Shown here piece by piece: positions 6,852 to 17,856 of a stretch of 35,878 nt of DNA. Source of the DNA: Elusimicrobiota bacterium (GTDB taxonomy: Bacteria > Elusimicrobiota > Elusimicrobia > Elusimicrobiales > Elusimicrobiaceae). Below the pieces are notes generated by a model. The model had not been told where the DNA came from and made no database searches. It saw only the letters and a list, made by a program, of their open reading frames with translations. A program made the translations under genes and the position numbers. The stretch covers positions 1 to 35,878 of the forward strand of contig JAISDW010000036.1 of assembly GCA_031264445.1 (NCBI GenBank). The letters run 5' to 3'. Numbering within the stretch: the first letter of the stretch is position 1; the number at the start of each line of letters is the position of its first letter.

Positions 6852-8828
6852 ATGACAGAAGATATCAAAAAAGAAATTGAAAGCCTGCGCGCGCGGATAG
6901 AATATCACAATAATCTCTACTACAATAAAGACGCGCCCGAAATTTCCGACTACGATTATGATTTATTATACTCAAAACTCAAAGAGCTTGAGGCCGCGCA
7001 CCCGCAGTATATAAACCCCGAGTCCCCCACGCGCCGCGTCGGCGGCCGCGCGGCCTTTGCGCCCGTGCGCCATATCGTGCCAATGACTTCGCTTGACAAT
7101 ACTTATAACGAAGAAGAACTGCGCGCCTGGCACGCGCGCTGCGTCAAAACGCTGGGCGCGGATAATTTTGAAATGACGGTTGAAAGTAAAATTGACGGGC
7201 TTTCGTGCTCGCTGGTTTACGCGGACGGCGTTTTGGCGCAGGCCTCCACGCGCGGCGACGGCAAAACGGGCGAGGATATCACCGCCAATGCCAAAACAAT
7301 AAAAACCGTGCCGCTTAAACTCAAAGAACCCATGCCCGGGATTTTTGAGGTGCGCGGCGAAGTCTTCCTGCAAAAAGACGACCTTGAAACTCTCAACAAA
7401 AAACAGCTTGCCGCCGGCCTGCCGCAGTTTGCCAATGCGCGCAATGCAGCCGCGGGCAGCCTGCGCCAGAAGGACGCAAATATCACGGCCGCGCGGCCGC
7501 TGAAATTTTTCGCGCATTCCTGCGGCGCGGGCGAAACTGGCGCAGCCTCCTTCAGCGGGTTTATTGAAAAATGCAAAGTTCTGGGGATACCCGTTTCACC
7601 GGTGCGCCGCCTTTGCCGCGATATAGAAGAAGTGATAAAATTTTACAATGATTTTAAGGAGCAGATACAACTGCTGGAATACGACGCCGACGGGCTTGTG
7701 GTAAAAGTAAACTCCTTTGAGCAGCAGCGCTTTTTGGGCTTTACGGCCAAAAGCCCGCGCTGGGCAATCGCGCTGAAATATCCGGCGCAGCGGGCGCGCA
7801 CCAAAATCCTAAAAATAATTTTTTCCGTTGGGCGCACCGGCATTATTACGCCCGTGGCGGATTTGGAGCCTGTAAAACTATCCGGCGTTATGATATCTTC
7901 GGCCACGCTGCATAATTTTGACGAGACGCAAAGGCTGGGCGTAAAAGAAGGCGACGAAGTTATAATTGAGCGCGCGGGCGAGGTTATCCCCAAAGTTATT
8001 TCCGTCGCGGTGAGCGGTAACGGACCCCAAACGCTGCCGCCCGCCGGCTGCCCGGTCTGCGGCGCGCTTGTAAAAAAAGACGAGGGCGCGGTAGCCTATT
8101 ACTGCCCGAACCCGGGCTGTCCGGCGCAAATCAAAGGCCGCGTGCAGCATTTTGCGCACCGCGCCGCAATGGACATTGAAGGCCTGGGCGAAGCCGCCGT
8201 AAACCAGCTGGTTGATTTGGGAATAATCAGGGAGCTCAGCGATATTTACACCCTGACGGAATTTGATTTAATGCGGCTGGATTTGTTCGGCGATAAAAAG
8301 GCCGATAATCTTTTAAAAGCCATAGAGCGCGCCAAAACCCGCCCGCTGGATAAATTTATTTACGCGCTCGGCATAGCGAATATCGGCGGGAAAACGGCCG
8401 AAGTCCTTGCGCAGGAATTTGGCGAGATTGATAAACTTGCCGCCGCTTCCGCCGCGGATTTACAGAAAATACCGGAAGTCGGGCCCGTGGTGGCGCAGGC
8501 GGTTTATGATTTTTTCAATACCGCGCAGGTGGCGGCGGAGCTCAAAAAATTTAAACAGGCCGGCTTGCGGCTTACGCCCGCCGCGAAAAAAACCGGCGGC
8601 GTTTTGGAAGGGAAAACTTTTGTCTTCACCGGAACGTTTGAAAACATGACGCGCGAGCAGGCCGAAGCTCTCGCCAAAGAAAACGGCGGCAGGGCGGCGG
8701 CATCCGTCTCTGCAAAGACTTTTGCCGTGGTCGCGGGCGCGGACGCCGGCAAAAAGCTGGAAAAAGCGCAGGCTTTGGGCATTAAAATCCTGACGGAAGC
8801 GGAATTCTTAAAGCTTATCGGCAAGTAA
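6852..8828 (+). CDS. ligA: NAD-dependent DNA ligase
   Basis: It seals nicks in replication and repair using NAD+. The 658-aa protein has the full LigA architecture: an Ia domain with YHNNLYY, the adenylation motif ESKIDG with Lys113 as the AMP acceptor, TRGDGKTGEDIT, an OB-fold region (VFSVGRTG-like segment IIFSVGRTG), a four-Cys zinc finger (CPVCG, YYCPNPGCP), a helix-hairpin-helix region (IANIGGKTAEVLA, IPEVGPVVA) and a C-terminal BRCT domain (GKTFVFTGTF). There is no clear Shine-Dalgarno; a GNRA-capped hairpin (GCGCGG-GCAA-CCGCGC, 6825-6840) ends 11 nt before the ATG and could influence initiation. It is convergent with pilin 2, 40 nt apart. Confidence 0.97.
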   Translation: MTEDIKKEIESLRARIEYHNNLYYNKDAPEISDYDYDLLYSKLKELEAAHPQYINPESPTRRVGGRAAFAPVRHIVPMTSLDNTYNEEELRAWHARCVKTLGADNFEMTVESKIDGLSCSLVYADGVLAQASTRGDGKTGEDITANAKTIKTVPLKLKEPMPGIFEVRGEVFLQKDDLETLNKKQLAAGLPQFANARNAAAGSLRQKDANITAARPLKFFAHSCGAGETGAASFSGFIEKCKVLGIPVSPVRRLCRDIEEVIKFYNDFKEQIQLLEYDADGLVVKVNSFEQQRFLGFTAKSPRWAIALKYPAQRARTKILKIIFSVGRTGIITPVADLEPVKLSGVMISSATLHNFDETQRLGVKEGDEVIIERAGEVIPKVISVAVSGNGPQTLPPAGCPVCGALVKKDEGAVAYYCPNPGCPAQIKGRVQHFAHRAAMDIEGLGEAAVNQLVDLGIIRELSDIYTLTEFDLMRLDLFGDKKADNLLKAIERAKTRPLDKFIYALGIANIGGKTAEVLAQEFGEIDKLAAASAADLQKIPEVGPVVAQAVYDFFNTAQVAAELKKFKQAGLRLTPAAKKTGGVLEGKTFVFTGTFENMTREQAEALAKENGGRAAASVSAKTFAVVAGADAGKKLEKAQALGIKILTEAEFLKLIGK

Positions 8829-8868
8829 AAATAGCTGCATTTTTGTCATTTATTTATGAGAGAACTCT

Positions 8869-9351
8869 TTAATTAAGCATGTATCGGTCGTAAATTGTCG
8901 CTCCACCCTTTTCTCTCGCGCCAAAGGATTTACAGGTTCCTCTATTCTCCGTTGTTTTTTCATCGCATACTATACCTGTTCCGGGTTTAAAGGAAAGGTC
9001 AGGAAAATCACTTGTAATGGCAATCAGTTTATATCTAGCATTTGGTTTTTCTATAGCATGGATTGCCCCGTTAGGATCTAAAATATAAGAGTAATGATTG
9101 TTTGGATTAGAGATATCAATTTTTACGTCAAAATCTGTCAATTGCTCAATTGTTGTTGCCGTTGTTCCATAAGTAAGTTTATATCTATCCCAAGCTTCTC
9201 TTAAAGCTTTAAGATTCATAAAGGCTTCCGTTGCTCTGCTTTTTTCAACGGCTTTTTGATATTGCGGCAAAGCAATGGCGGCAAGTATGCCGATTATTAA
9301 AACAACCACTAATAATTCAATTAGAGTAAAACCGTTTTTGGCGGATTTCAT
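8869..9351 (-). CDS. Type IV pilin-like protein (pilin 2)
   Basis: The 160-aa product begins MKSAKNG/FTLIELLVVVLIIGI, with the canonical Gly at -1 and Glu5. The helix continues ALPQYQKAVEKSRATEA, nearly the same as in pilin 3. A Cys pair near the C-terminus (IVCDEK and RGTCKSF) could close a pilin-type D-loop disulfide. GAGGATACTACA precedes the ATG. It is a stand-alone gene, convergent with ligA, with the shared pilin promoter. Assembly genes (pilB, pilC, pilD, pilQ) are not in this window. Confidence 0.9.
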   Translation of the reverse strand: MKSAKNGFTLIELLVVVLIIGILAAIALPQYQKAVEKSRATEAFMNLKALREAWDRYKLTYGTTATTIEQLTDFDVKIDISNPNNHYSYILDPNGAIHAIEKPNARYKLIAITSDFPDLSFKPGTGIVCDEKTTENRGTCKSFGAREKGGATIYDRYMLN

Positions 9352-9391
9352 TGTAGTATCCTCGTAAATTCTAGTATAAACATCTATTCTT

Positions 9392-9420
9392 TTATACTAA
9401 ACTTAATCCTGTTTTTGCAA
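9392..9420 (-). promoter_or_regulatory. Pilin 2 promoter (shared pilin promoter type)
   Basis: TTGCAA (9420-9415), a 17-nt spacer containing GGATTAAGTTTA, and GTATAA (9397-9392) end 40 nt before the ATG. The 14-nt string GGATTAAGTTTAGT and the flanking TTGCAA are identical to those of pilin 3. Confidence 0.65.
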
Positions 9421-9507
9421 TGAAATTGTAGGATATCAGAAGATAATGGACATTTGATAGTTTAAGCCTTTTTCTTTCTTTAGTAAGGCGGGCGCTATGC
9501 ACCTGTC

Positions 9508-9689
9508 GTTTTCTCCCTTTCGTAAAGGGAGTACCGGCGCAGGGACAATTGTCCCGAAGCCGGGGAGGGATTTAATATTTCCGTTATTAAAAAGAGCCAT
9601 TTGCAGTTTTACAACTCTACAGACATTAAATCCCTCGCCCGCCTTCACTTCGCTACGGCGTGGCTCTCCCTTTACGAAAGGGAGAAAAC
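9508..9689 (+). repeat. Repeat family A, complete element
   Basis: The ends GTTTTCTCCCTTTCGTAAAG (9508) and CTTTACGAAAGGGAGAAAAC (ending 9689) are perfect inverted repeats. Inside, GGGAGGGATTTAAT and ATTAAATCCCTCGCC form a second inverted pair, and GGGACAATTGTCCC (9542-9555) is a palindrome. The right arm (alpha) matches 1086-1147, and both arms match the reversed element at 23538-23713, while the centre differs. With the pilin 2 promoter this accounts for most of the 403-bp gap 9352-9754; no clear terminator for the atp operon was seen. Confidence 0.8.
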
Positions 9690-9754
9690 AACCTTTACAA
9701 AAGAGAAAAACCCTTTCGCAATTGATAATCAGGCCTGGGCGGGGATAGCGGTAT

Positions 9755-10171
9755 TTACAGCTTCGGATGTTTGGATTTTACTTTCAGCAGCAGGAGGGCT
9801 TTCTTGATTTCCATCTCGGCAAGTTCCATGTCAATATCGCTGTCATGCGCGCTTAGCGCGGCTTTGGCTTTGACAAGTTTTTGCCTTTCTTCTTCAATAT
9901 CAATTTCGTCTTCAAGCGCGGCGTCCTCGGCAAAGACGGAGACATTATTATGCTCAATCTCCGCCAGGCCGCCCATGACGGCAAAAGTGCCTTCCTGCGC
10001 GCCGTCTTTATACCGCAAAACGCCGTAATTGAGTTTGGCCACATATTGTATGTGCCCGGGCAGCACGCCCATTTCCCCGTTACAGGCAGGCAGGGCGACA
10101 AAATCCACCCGTTTATCCAGCACGGGCCGCTGCGGCGTAATTATTTGCAGTCTTAATTTATTTTGACCCAT
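9755..10171 (-). CDS. atpC: ATP synthase F1, epsilon subunit
   Basis: This is the central-stalk subunit that couples rotation and can inhibit ATP hydrolysis. The 138-aa protein has the N-terminal beta-sandwich (LRLQIITPQRPVLDKRVDFVALP, GEMGVLPGHIQYVAKLNYG) and a C-terminal helical hairpin (DIEEERQKLVKAKAALS), the usual two-domain epsilon. Its start overlaps the end of the upstream secreted-protein gene by 14 nt in another frame. It is the last gene of the operon. Confidence 0.93.
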   Translation of the reverse strand: MGQNKLRLQIITPQRPVLDKRVDFVALPACNGEMGVLPGHIQYVAKLNYGVLRYKDGAQEGTFAVMGGLAEIEHNNVSVFAEDAALEDEIDIEEERQKLVKAKAALSAHDSDIDMELAEMEIKKALLLLKVKSKHPKL

Positions 10172-10754
10172 TTTCTTTCTTTATAATCTTTTGTATTTTT
10201 GGTATTTTAATTGACGAAACTTTGTCTACAAAAGATTGCTTATTATTTATTACATCTACTATTCCGCCTTTACCGTCGTATTCTCGGAACGCAAATTGAT
10301 ATGAAATCAAAGAACCGTCTATTATCGCAAACTTAAAAACGTTAAACTCCGCGATTTTTCCATCCGGCGTCCAAGTGAAAAAATCAATCATCGCTTCATT
10401 TTTATCTTCGGCAAGATATGTTTTGTATTTTGCTTGCGGATTTGAAGCTAGCAGGTTCTGAGATGTTACTAATGCCATTTGTTCAGGAGCATGTTTAGAA
10501 ACAGCAACGCCATAATCTCTTATTGCCACCATTTTAATCCAGCGTTCAAGAGTATCGCCTTTTCTTAAATACTCGTTAAGCCATTTTGGATTGTAGTTTT
10601 CCCCACCGTCTGAATAAGCAAGCGCGTAAGTTTCGCCGTCAAAAGAAACCGTTGAGGTTGTAGAAGCAGTCTCATTTTTTTTAGATGCATTTTGAGCAAA
10701 GGCAATGCCCACAAACAAAACGCCGCACAAAATAACTGTTAATGTTTTTTTCAT
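10158..10754 (-). CDS. Secreted protein of unknown function inserted between atpD and atpC
   Basis: The 198-aa product has a clear signal peptide (MKKTLTVILCGVLFVGIAFA, cleavage before QNASKK), so it should leave the cytoplasm. The mature domain is mixed alpha/beta with W-rich phrases (NPKWLNEYL, LERWIKMVAIRDYG, FFTWTPDGKIAEFNVFKFAI) and one predicted compact fold, but no family I can name. GGAGAAAATGC around the start (CAGGAGAA upstream of ATG 10754) is a good Shine-Dalgarno. Base use is visibly more AT-rich than in the flanking atp genes, suggesting later insertion. Its end overlaps the atpC start by 14 nt, so it is embedded in the operon rather than separately transcribed. Confidence 0.82.
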   Translation of the reverse strand: MKKTLTVILCGVLFVGIAFAQNASKKNETASTTSTVSFDGETYALAYSDGGENYNPKWLNEYLRKGDTLERWIKMVAIRDYGVAVSKHAPEQMALVTSQNLLASNPQAKYKTYLAEDKNEAMIDFFTWTPDGKIAEFNVFKFAIIDGSLISYQFAFREYDGKGGIVDVINNKQSFVDKVSSIKIPKIQKIIKKENGSK

Positions 10755-10773
10755 GCATTTTCTCCTGTAAGTT

Positions 10774-13129
<2,356 letters not shown>

Positions 13130-13131
13130 GG

Positions 13132-14061
13132 CTACCTTCTTCCGGCCCTTGTTTCCAGAAAGTCAACGTATTCGGCTATGCCCTTTTCAAGAGTGTAATC
13201 TGGGGAATAGCCCGTCTTTTCCGTCGTGCAGGAAATATCGGCCTGCGTTTTAAGCTGGTAGAAGCTGTAAGGGTTTTCTATATAATCCGTGCTCAGGTTT
13301 TTGCCCAGCTCGTTATTGAGGCACTTGATAATATCGTTGAAATTGCGCGGTATGCCGGTGCCGACGTTTACAACGCAGGATTCTTTGGCATTGTTAAGCG
13401 CGCACAGATTGGCTTTTACGACGTCCCTGATATAAATGAAATCCCGTTCCTGCTCGCCCGATTTAAAAATTCTGGGGTTATTGTCTTTGCGTATCTGATT
13501 GTAGAGCTGGTATATCATGCTTGCGGTTTTGCCTTTATGGAATTCCCCCGGGCCGTACACGTTGAAATAGCGCAGCCCGACGATAACCATATCGCTGTTT
13601 GCGGCGGCGTACTGGCGGGCCACGTTATCCATAACGGCTTTGGAGAAGCCGTAAATATTTTCCGGCGCGGCTGGCTGGGAAATTTTCATCGGGCACTCCC
13701 CGTTGCCGTAAACCGCGGCCGAGGACGCGTAAATCACGCGCCTGATTTGGTTTTTTGCCGCGTAATTTAAAAGATTTTTAAAGGCTTCCACGTTTTTTTC
13801 CATCATCAGCTTCTGGTCGTGGATATCCGTATCAGTAATGGCCGCCTGGTGGAAGATAGCGTCGTAATAAGCGTCCGGCGGGAGTTTTTCCGCAAGGTCC
13901 GCGGCAATAACGTCGCCGGAGAACCCGATAAGATTTTTAAAACTGCCGGAGGAGAAATCGTCAACCACCGTCACATTGTGGCCCTGTTTCAGCAGTTCCG
14001 CCGTCAGATTGCCGCCTATAAAACCGGCGCCGCCAGTTATAAGATATTTTTTTGTGGTCAT
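13132..14061 (-). CDS. hldD: ADP-L-glycero-D-manno-heptose 6-epimerase-like (HldD/RfaD), inside the atp operon
   Basis: It is an extended short-chain dehydrogenase/reductase of 309 aa. The NAD(P) motif GGAGFIGG is at 10-17 and the catalytic Y137-x3-K141 is in ENIYGFSK with upstream Ser in YASSAAVYG. The segments [25 protein letters not shown] and YQLKTQADI match the HldD subgroup rather than GalE; HldD epimerises ADP-heptose for LPS inner core. Its ATG overlaps the atpA stop as ATGA and its TAG ends 2 nt before atpG, so it is fully built into the atp operon between alpha and gamma. Epimerase family is certain; HldD substrate is likely. Confidence 0.85.
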   Translation of the reverse strand: MTTKKYLITGGAGFIGGNLTAELLKQGHNVTVVDDFSSGSFKNLIGFSGDVIAADLAEKLPPDAYYDAIFHQAAITDTDIHDQKLMMEKNVEAFKNLLNYAAKNQIRRVIYASSAAVYGNGECPMKISQPAAPENIYGFSKAVMDNVARQYAAANSDMVIVGLRYFNVYGPGEFHKGKTASMIYQLYNQIRKDNNPRIFKSGEQERDFIYIRDVVKANLCALNNAKESCVVNVGTGIPRNFNDIIKCLNNELGKNLSTDYIENPYSFYQLKTQADISCTTEKTGYSPDYTLEKGIAEYVDFLETRAGRR

Positions 14062-15581
14062 TTTATGTTCTCCTTAAAGACGGGCCTGAACTCGTCCAAC
14101 AAAGCTTTTATTTTGGTTTTTAGCGCGTCGTCCATCTGCGCGGCGGTTTTGATTTCCTTCAATAACTGCGGCGCTTTTACGCGGGCATAGCTTATAAGTT
14201 CCTTTTCAAAAGCGGCGACTGCGCCGACGGGTATATCGTCCACGTAGCCGCTGGTGCCGGCAAACAGCGATAAAACCTGCTCCTCTGTCAGCATGGGGCT
14301 GTACTGCGGCTGCTTGAGAAGTTCCTTCATACGCGCGCCGCGCGCCAGCTGCTGCTGGGATTCTTTATCCAGCTCACTGCCGAACTGCGAAAAACTTTCC
14401 AGTTCCTGATACTGCGCCAAATCTATGCGCAATGTGCCGGAAACCGCGCGCATGGCTTTTTTCTGCGCGCTGCCGCCCACGCGAGAAACGGATAAACCCA
14501 CGTCCACCGCCGGCTTAACGCCCGCGCGGAAGATATTGGAGTCAAGGTAAATCTGCCCGTCCGTTATGGAAATAACGTTTGTGGGTATATACGCCGAAAT
14601 ATCATTGGCCTGCGTCTCAATAATCGGCAAAGCGGTTATGGAGCCGCCGCCGTTTTTGTCGCTCAGTTTACAGGCGCGCTCCAGCAAACGCGAATGCAGA
14701 TAAAAGACGTCGCCCGGGTAAGCCTCGCGCCCGGGGGGGCGGCGCAGCAGCAGAGACATCTGCCTGTAAGCCTGCGCGTGTTTGGAAAGGTCGTCATAAA
14801 CAATAAGCACGTCTTTGCCTTTCCACATAAAATATTCAGCCATGGCGGTAGCGGCATAAGGCGCGGCGTACAGCAGCGAAGCGGCGTCCGCCGCGGCCGC
14901 GCAGACAACTATAGTATAAGGCATGGCGCCGCTGTCGGCCAAAGTTTGCACCGCCTGCGCCACCGTGCTTTGCTTCTGGCCTATTGCGACATAGATGCAG
15001 ATTACGCCTTCGCCCTGCTGCTTCTGGTTTAAAATTGCGTCTATGGCAATAGCGGTCTTGCCGGTCTGGCGGTCGCCTATAATAAGCTCGCGCTGGCCTT
15101 TGCCTATGGGCACCATGGCGTCTATGGCTTTAAGGCCGGTTTGCAGCGGCTGTTTGACGGGCTGGCGCTCCACAACGCCCGGGGCGACTATTTCCATGGG
15201 GCGGGTTTCCGTGGTTGCGGGCGCGGGTTTGCCGTCAAGCGGCTCACCCAGCGGGTTCACAACGCGGCCAAGCAGCGCTTCGCCCACGGGTATGCTGATT
15301 ACTTTGCCCGTGCGTTTTACGAGCTCGCCCTCTTTTACCAGGCTGTCGTCGCCCAGCAAAACGCAGCCGATATTATCGTATTCCAAATTTAAAACAAGCC
15401 CTTTTATGCCCGATTCAAAATCCAGCAGCTCGCCCGCGACGGCGTTACTCAGGCCGTAAACCCTGGCGATGCCGTCGCCCGCGCTGATTACGCTGCCGGC
15501 TTCGCTGAGCTGCGCCGAGGGGACAAAATTTTCTATTTCGCTTTTTATGATGGAAGATATTTCATCAGGTCTTATTGCCAT
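14058..15581 (-). CDS. atpA: ATP synthase F1, alpha subunit
   Basis: This is the non-catalytic nucleotide-binding subunit of the F1 hexamer. The 507-aa protein has the N-terminal [26 protein letters not shown], Walker A GDRQTGKT (169-176), and the signature segment around [17 protein letters not shown]. Length and motif order are normal. It starts 4 nt after the atpH stop and overlaps the hldD start by 4 nt at its end. Confidence 0.97.
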   Translation of the reverse strand: MAIRPDEISSIIKSEIENFVPSAQLSEAGSVISAGDGIARVYGLSNAVAGELLDFESGIKGLVLNLEYDNIGCVLLGDDSLVKEGELVKRTGKVISIPVGEALLGRVVNPLGEPLDGKPAPATTETRPMEIVAPGVVERQPVKQPLQTGLKAIDAMVPIGKGQRELIIGDRQTGKTAIAIDAILNQKQQGEGVICIYVAIGQKQSTVAQAVQTLADSGAMPYTIVVCAAAADAASLLYAAPYAATAMAEYFMWKGKDVLIVYDDLSKHAQAYRQMSLLLRRPPGREAYPGDVFYLHSRLLERACKLSDKNGGGSITALPIIETQANDISAYIPTNVISITDGQIYLDSNIFRAGVKPAVDVGLSVSRVGGSAQKKAMRAVSGTLRIDLAQYQELESFSQFGSELDKESQQQLARGARMKELLKQPQYSPMLTEEQVLSLFAGTSGYVDDIPVGAVAAFEKELISYARVKAPQLLKEIKTAAQMDDALKTKIKALLDEFRPVFKENIK

Positions 15582-15585
15582 TTTT

Positions 15586-16110
15586 TCACTTTCCCGTTAA
15601 AATTTTTGACAGCTGCCGCACGCGGCCCAGCGCGCTTGCGTCTATCAGTATATCGCCGCTGCTCACGCGCGCGCCGGCCAGAAGCTCGGGCTTGTTTTCA
15701 TACGAAGCCTCCACCCGGCCGCCCAGCAAACGCGCCAAAGCCCGCTCAAAATCCGCGTCCGGCGCGGGCATTGCGGCTGTCTGGATTAAAGCGCGCCTGA
15801 CGCCCTGCCTCGCGTCAAGCATGTTTTGCAGTTCTTTCATAATCAGCGGCGCGAGCGCAAAACGCTTGTGAGCCGTCAAAACTTTTATAAAATTTTCCGC
15901 CGCGCTGCGGCCCGCGCAAACCCGCGCAAGAAAGGCCAGCTTTACGCTTTGGGCGATTACCGGATTATTAAGATAATCCGCAGCCGGCGCAAGCGCGTCA
16001 AGCAATCCCCGCAAAGCCTGCAGATTGGCCCGCGCGTCCGCCGCGCCGGCGGCGACGGCGTCGTAAGCGCGCGCGTATTTGCGTGCTAAAAATAAATTGC
16101 CTTGCTTCAT
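15586..16110 (-). CDS. atpH: ATP synthase F1, delta subunit
   Basis: This is the peripheral-stalk cap joining b to the alpha3beta3 head. The 174-aa protein has the N-terminal helical domain ([18 protein letters not shown]) and the C-terminal [24 protein letters not shown], matching the conserved G-G-xxxxxxDxSxxxxLxxL pattern. It overlaps the atpF stop by 4 nt (ATGA-type coupling) and precedes atpA by 4 nt. Confidence 0.93.
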   Translation of the reverse strand: MKQGNLFLARKYARAYDAVAAGAADARANLQALRGLLDALAPAADYLNNPVIAQSVKLAFLARVCAGRSAAENFIKVLTAHKRFALAPLIMKELQNMLDARQGVRRALIQTAAMPAPDADFERALARLLGGRVEASYENKPELLAGARVSSGDILIDASALGRVRQLSKILTGK

Positions 16111-16598
16111 TTTTCAATATCTTTGAGCAGGTCGCGCGCAATCTGCCCGCCGTTTTCGGCGGCGGCTTCCCGGCCGATTATTTTCTTCACGGCCAGAAGC
16201 GCGATTTCCGCAAACTCTTTTTTAAGCCGCTGCGAGGCTTTATCCGCGTCCGCTGCGGTCTGCACGCGCGCGGCTTCAACCAGCGCGGCGGCGCGGGTTT
16301 TGGCTTCGTCAAGGATTTCCTGTTTTTGCAGCTCGCCCAGCGCGGCGGCTTCTTTGAGTTTTTGCGCGCTCTGCGCGGCGATATCGTCAAGCCGCGCTTT
16401 TAAATCTTCTTTTATTTTCTGCGCGTCTTCATTGGCTTTGCGGGCGTTTTCTATATCGGCGGCGACTTTGCTTTCCCGCGCGTCAAGCGCGGCGACGAGC
16501 GGCTTCCACGCGAATTTGGCCAGCAAAAACGCCAGAATTAAAAAATTAACCGCCGTCCAGAAAGTAAGCCCCCAGTCAGGCTTAAACAGAGCTTCCAT
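16107..16598 (-). CDS. atpF: ATP synthase Fo, b subunit
   Basis: This is the peripheral stator stalk. The 163-aa protein has one N-terminal membrane helix (LTFWTAVNFLILAFLLAKFAW), followed by a long charged Ala-rich helix (residues about 35-160) typical of the b dimer. There is a single b gene, so a homodimer is expected. It lies 12 nt after atpE and overlaps atpH by 4 nt. Confidence 0.94.
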   Translation of the reverse strand: MEALFKPDWGLTFWTAVNFLILAFLLAKFAWKPLVAALDARESKVAADIENARKANEDAQKIKEDLKARLDDIAAQSAQKLKEAAALGELQKQEILDEAKTRAAALVEAARVQTAADADKASQRLKKEFAEIALLAVKKIIGREAAAENGGQIARDLLKDIEK

Positions 16599-16610
16599 AC
16601 CGATTCCTTA

Positions 16611-16838
16611 TTATTTCGTTACCATCATAAAGCAAATGATAAGGCCGAAGAAAGTGGCCCCTTCAACCAGCGCGGCCGCGATAATCATGGTAACGCGCGC
16701 AGTGTTGGCGACTTCCGGCTGGCGGCCAGTGGCCTCCAGTGCGGCCACGCCGATTTTGCCGATTCCCAGCGCGCCGCCTATAACGGCCAGGCCGGCCCCC
16801 AGGCCGGCGGCAACATATTTAAGTGCTTCAAGTTCCAT
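16611..16838 (-). CDS. atpE: ATP synthase Fo, c subunit
   Basis: This is the proton-carrying rotor ring subunit, 75 aa with two membrane helices. The ion-binding carboxylate is Glu59 (ALVEGATFFG). In helix 1 the segment is GIGKIGVAALEATGRQPE, without the Gln seen in Na+-type c subunits, and Glu59 is followed by Gly rather than Ser/Thr, so H+ coupling is more likely than Na+. GGAGG lies upstream of the ATG. This is the family's normal size. Confidence 0.95.
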   Translation of the reverse strand: MELEALKYVAAGLGAGLAVIGGALGIGKIGVAALEATGRQPEVANTARVTMIIAAALVEGATFFGLIICFMMVTK

Positions 16839-16863
16839 AAAATCCTCCTTTGATATTTACAAA

Positions 16864-17610
16864 TTAATGAGCATGCATTTGCAGGCCGGTGAAAATGGCC
16901 GTCAAAAGCGTGAACACATAAGCCTGTATGGCCGCGACAAGCAGCTCAAGCAGGCTTACAAAAAGCGTCATGAACAAAACCGGCCCCGTCGCCGCAATGC
17001 CGGCCGCCGCGCTGCGCGCGCCCATAAGGAAAATGAAAGAAAACAACCCCAGCAGCACCATATGCCCGGCGGCCATGTTCGCAAACAAACGCACCGCGAG
17101 CACAAAAACCCTTATGAGCAGGCTTGCGGCCTCCAGCGGGAAGATAATCGGCACCAGCGGCCACGGCACGCCGGAGGGTACGAAAGTTTTCAAAAACCCG
17201 CCGAGGCCGTTTTCCCTTATGCTGAGGCCGGTTATGAGCAGCCCGCTTACCAAAGCAAGCCCGAGCGTGACGGAAATATTTGCCGTTATTGTGCTGCTCA
17301 AAGGCACAAGGCCGAGGTAGTTTGCAAACAACAGAAAGACTAGCATCGTGCAGAAAAACGGCGTAAAATTTTTGCCTTCTTCGCCGAGGTTCGGCAGCAC
17401 GATGTCGTCGCGCACGAAGGCGACAAAAAAATCAGCGGCGGTTCTTATGCGCCCGCCTTTGAGTCGCAAAACCAAAGGCAGCAGAACAAGCAAAGCGGCG
17501 CTTATCCCGAGCATATACAGCGCATGCACGGTAATGCCAAGCTCCAGCCCGAAGATGCGCAGGGTTAAAGCGTGGTCAAGAATATGATGGGATAAAATTT
17601 CTTCTATCAT
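16864..17610 (-). CDS. atpB: ATP synthase Fo, a subunit
   Basis: This is the stator channel subunit. The 248-aa polytopic protein contains the essential Arg174 in LAVRLFANMAAGHMVL and has five or six hydrophobic helices. FVRDDIVLPNLGEEGKNFTPFF is the conserved cytoplasmic loop. It starts 3 nt after the AtpI/Z-like gene and is followed by atpE. Confidence 0.95.
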   Translation of the reverse strand: MIEEILSHHILDHALTLRIFGLELGITVHALYMLGISAALLVLLPLVLRLKGGRIRTAADFFVAFVRDDIVLPNLGEEGKNFTPFFCTMLVFLLFANYLGLVPLSSTITANISVTLGLALVSGLLITGLSIRENGLGGFLKTFVPSGVPWPLVPIIFPLEAASLLIRVFVLAVRLFANMAAGHMVLLGLFSFIFLMGARSAAAGIAATGPVLFMTLFVSLLELLVAAIQAYVFTLLTAIFTGLQMHAH

Positions 17611-17613
17611 TTT

Positions 17614-17817
17614 TTATCTGCCCGCGGCTGAGCGCGCGGATCTGACTACCAGATACAGCGCCAGCGCAAAAGCGGCGCAACAGCATAGAATCAAAAGCCA
17701 GGGGGAGGTGTTATACCGCTTATCCAGCCACTGCCCGCCGAAGAAGCCCGCGCACATAACAAGCGCAAACTCCACGCCGAGGCCGGCTATGATATAATGG
17801 TCGTTTTTTTTGAGCAT
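17614..17817 (-). CDS. AtpI/AtpZ-like small membrane protein
   Basis: The 67-aa product has two hydrophobic helices (IAGLGVEFALVMCAGFFGGQWL and WLLILCCCAAFALALYLV) separated by the short loop DKRYNTSP, the pattern of the small proteins at the head of atp operons that help c-ring assembly or Mg2+ supply. The first helix ends GGxWLDKRYNTSPW, as in the AtpZ/AtpI group. Only a weak GTAGG precedes ATG 17817. It heads the operon, directly before atpB. Confidence 0.8.
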   Translation of the reverse strand: MLKKNDHYIIAGLGVEFALVMCAGFFGGQWLDKRYNTSPWLLILCCCAAFALALYLVVRSARSAAGR

Positions 17818-17850
17818 ACAGCCTACAAGCCTACATTACAATACTACCAA

Positions 17851-17856
17851 ATTATA
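17851..17856 (-). promoter_or_regulatory. Possible -10 for the atp operon
   Basis: TATAAT on the minus strand overlaps the stop codon of the upstream glycosyltransferase and lies 33 nt before the AtpI/Z-like ATG. No good -35 is seen, so co-transcription with the upstream gene is an equal possibility. Confidence 0.3.

Noticed and set aside
9497-9748. Open frames on both strands in the gap behind atpC
   Set aside because: They translate the arms of repeat A and have no start signals.
13132-14061. GalE (UDP-glucose 4-epimerase) as the product name
   Set aside because: Segments [19 protein letters not shown] and YQLKTQADI fit the HldD subgroup better than GalE.
16611-16838. Sodium-dependent ATP synthase
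   Set aside because: The c subunit lacks the helix-1 Gln and has Gly after Glu59, so the Na+ ligand set is not present.
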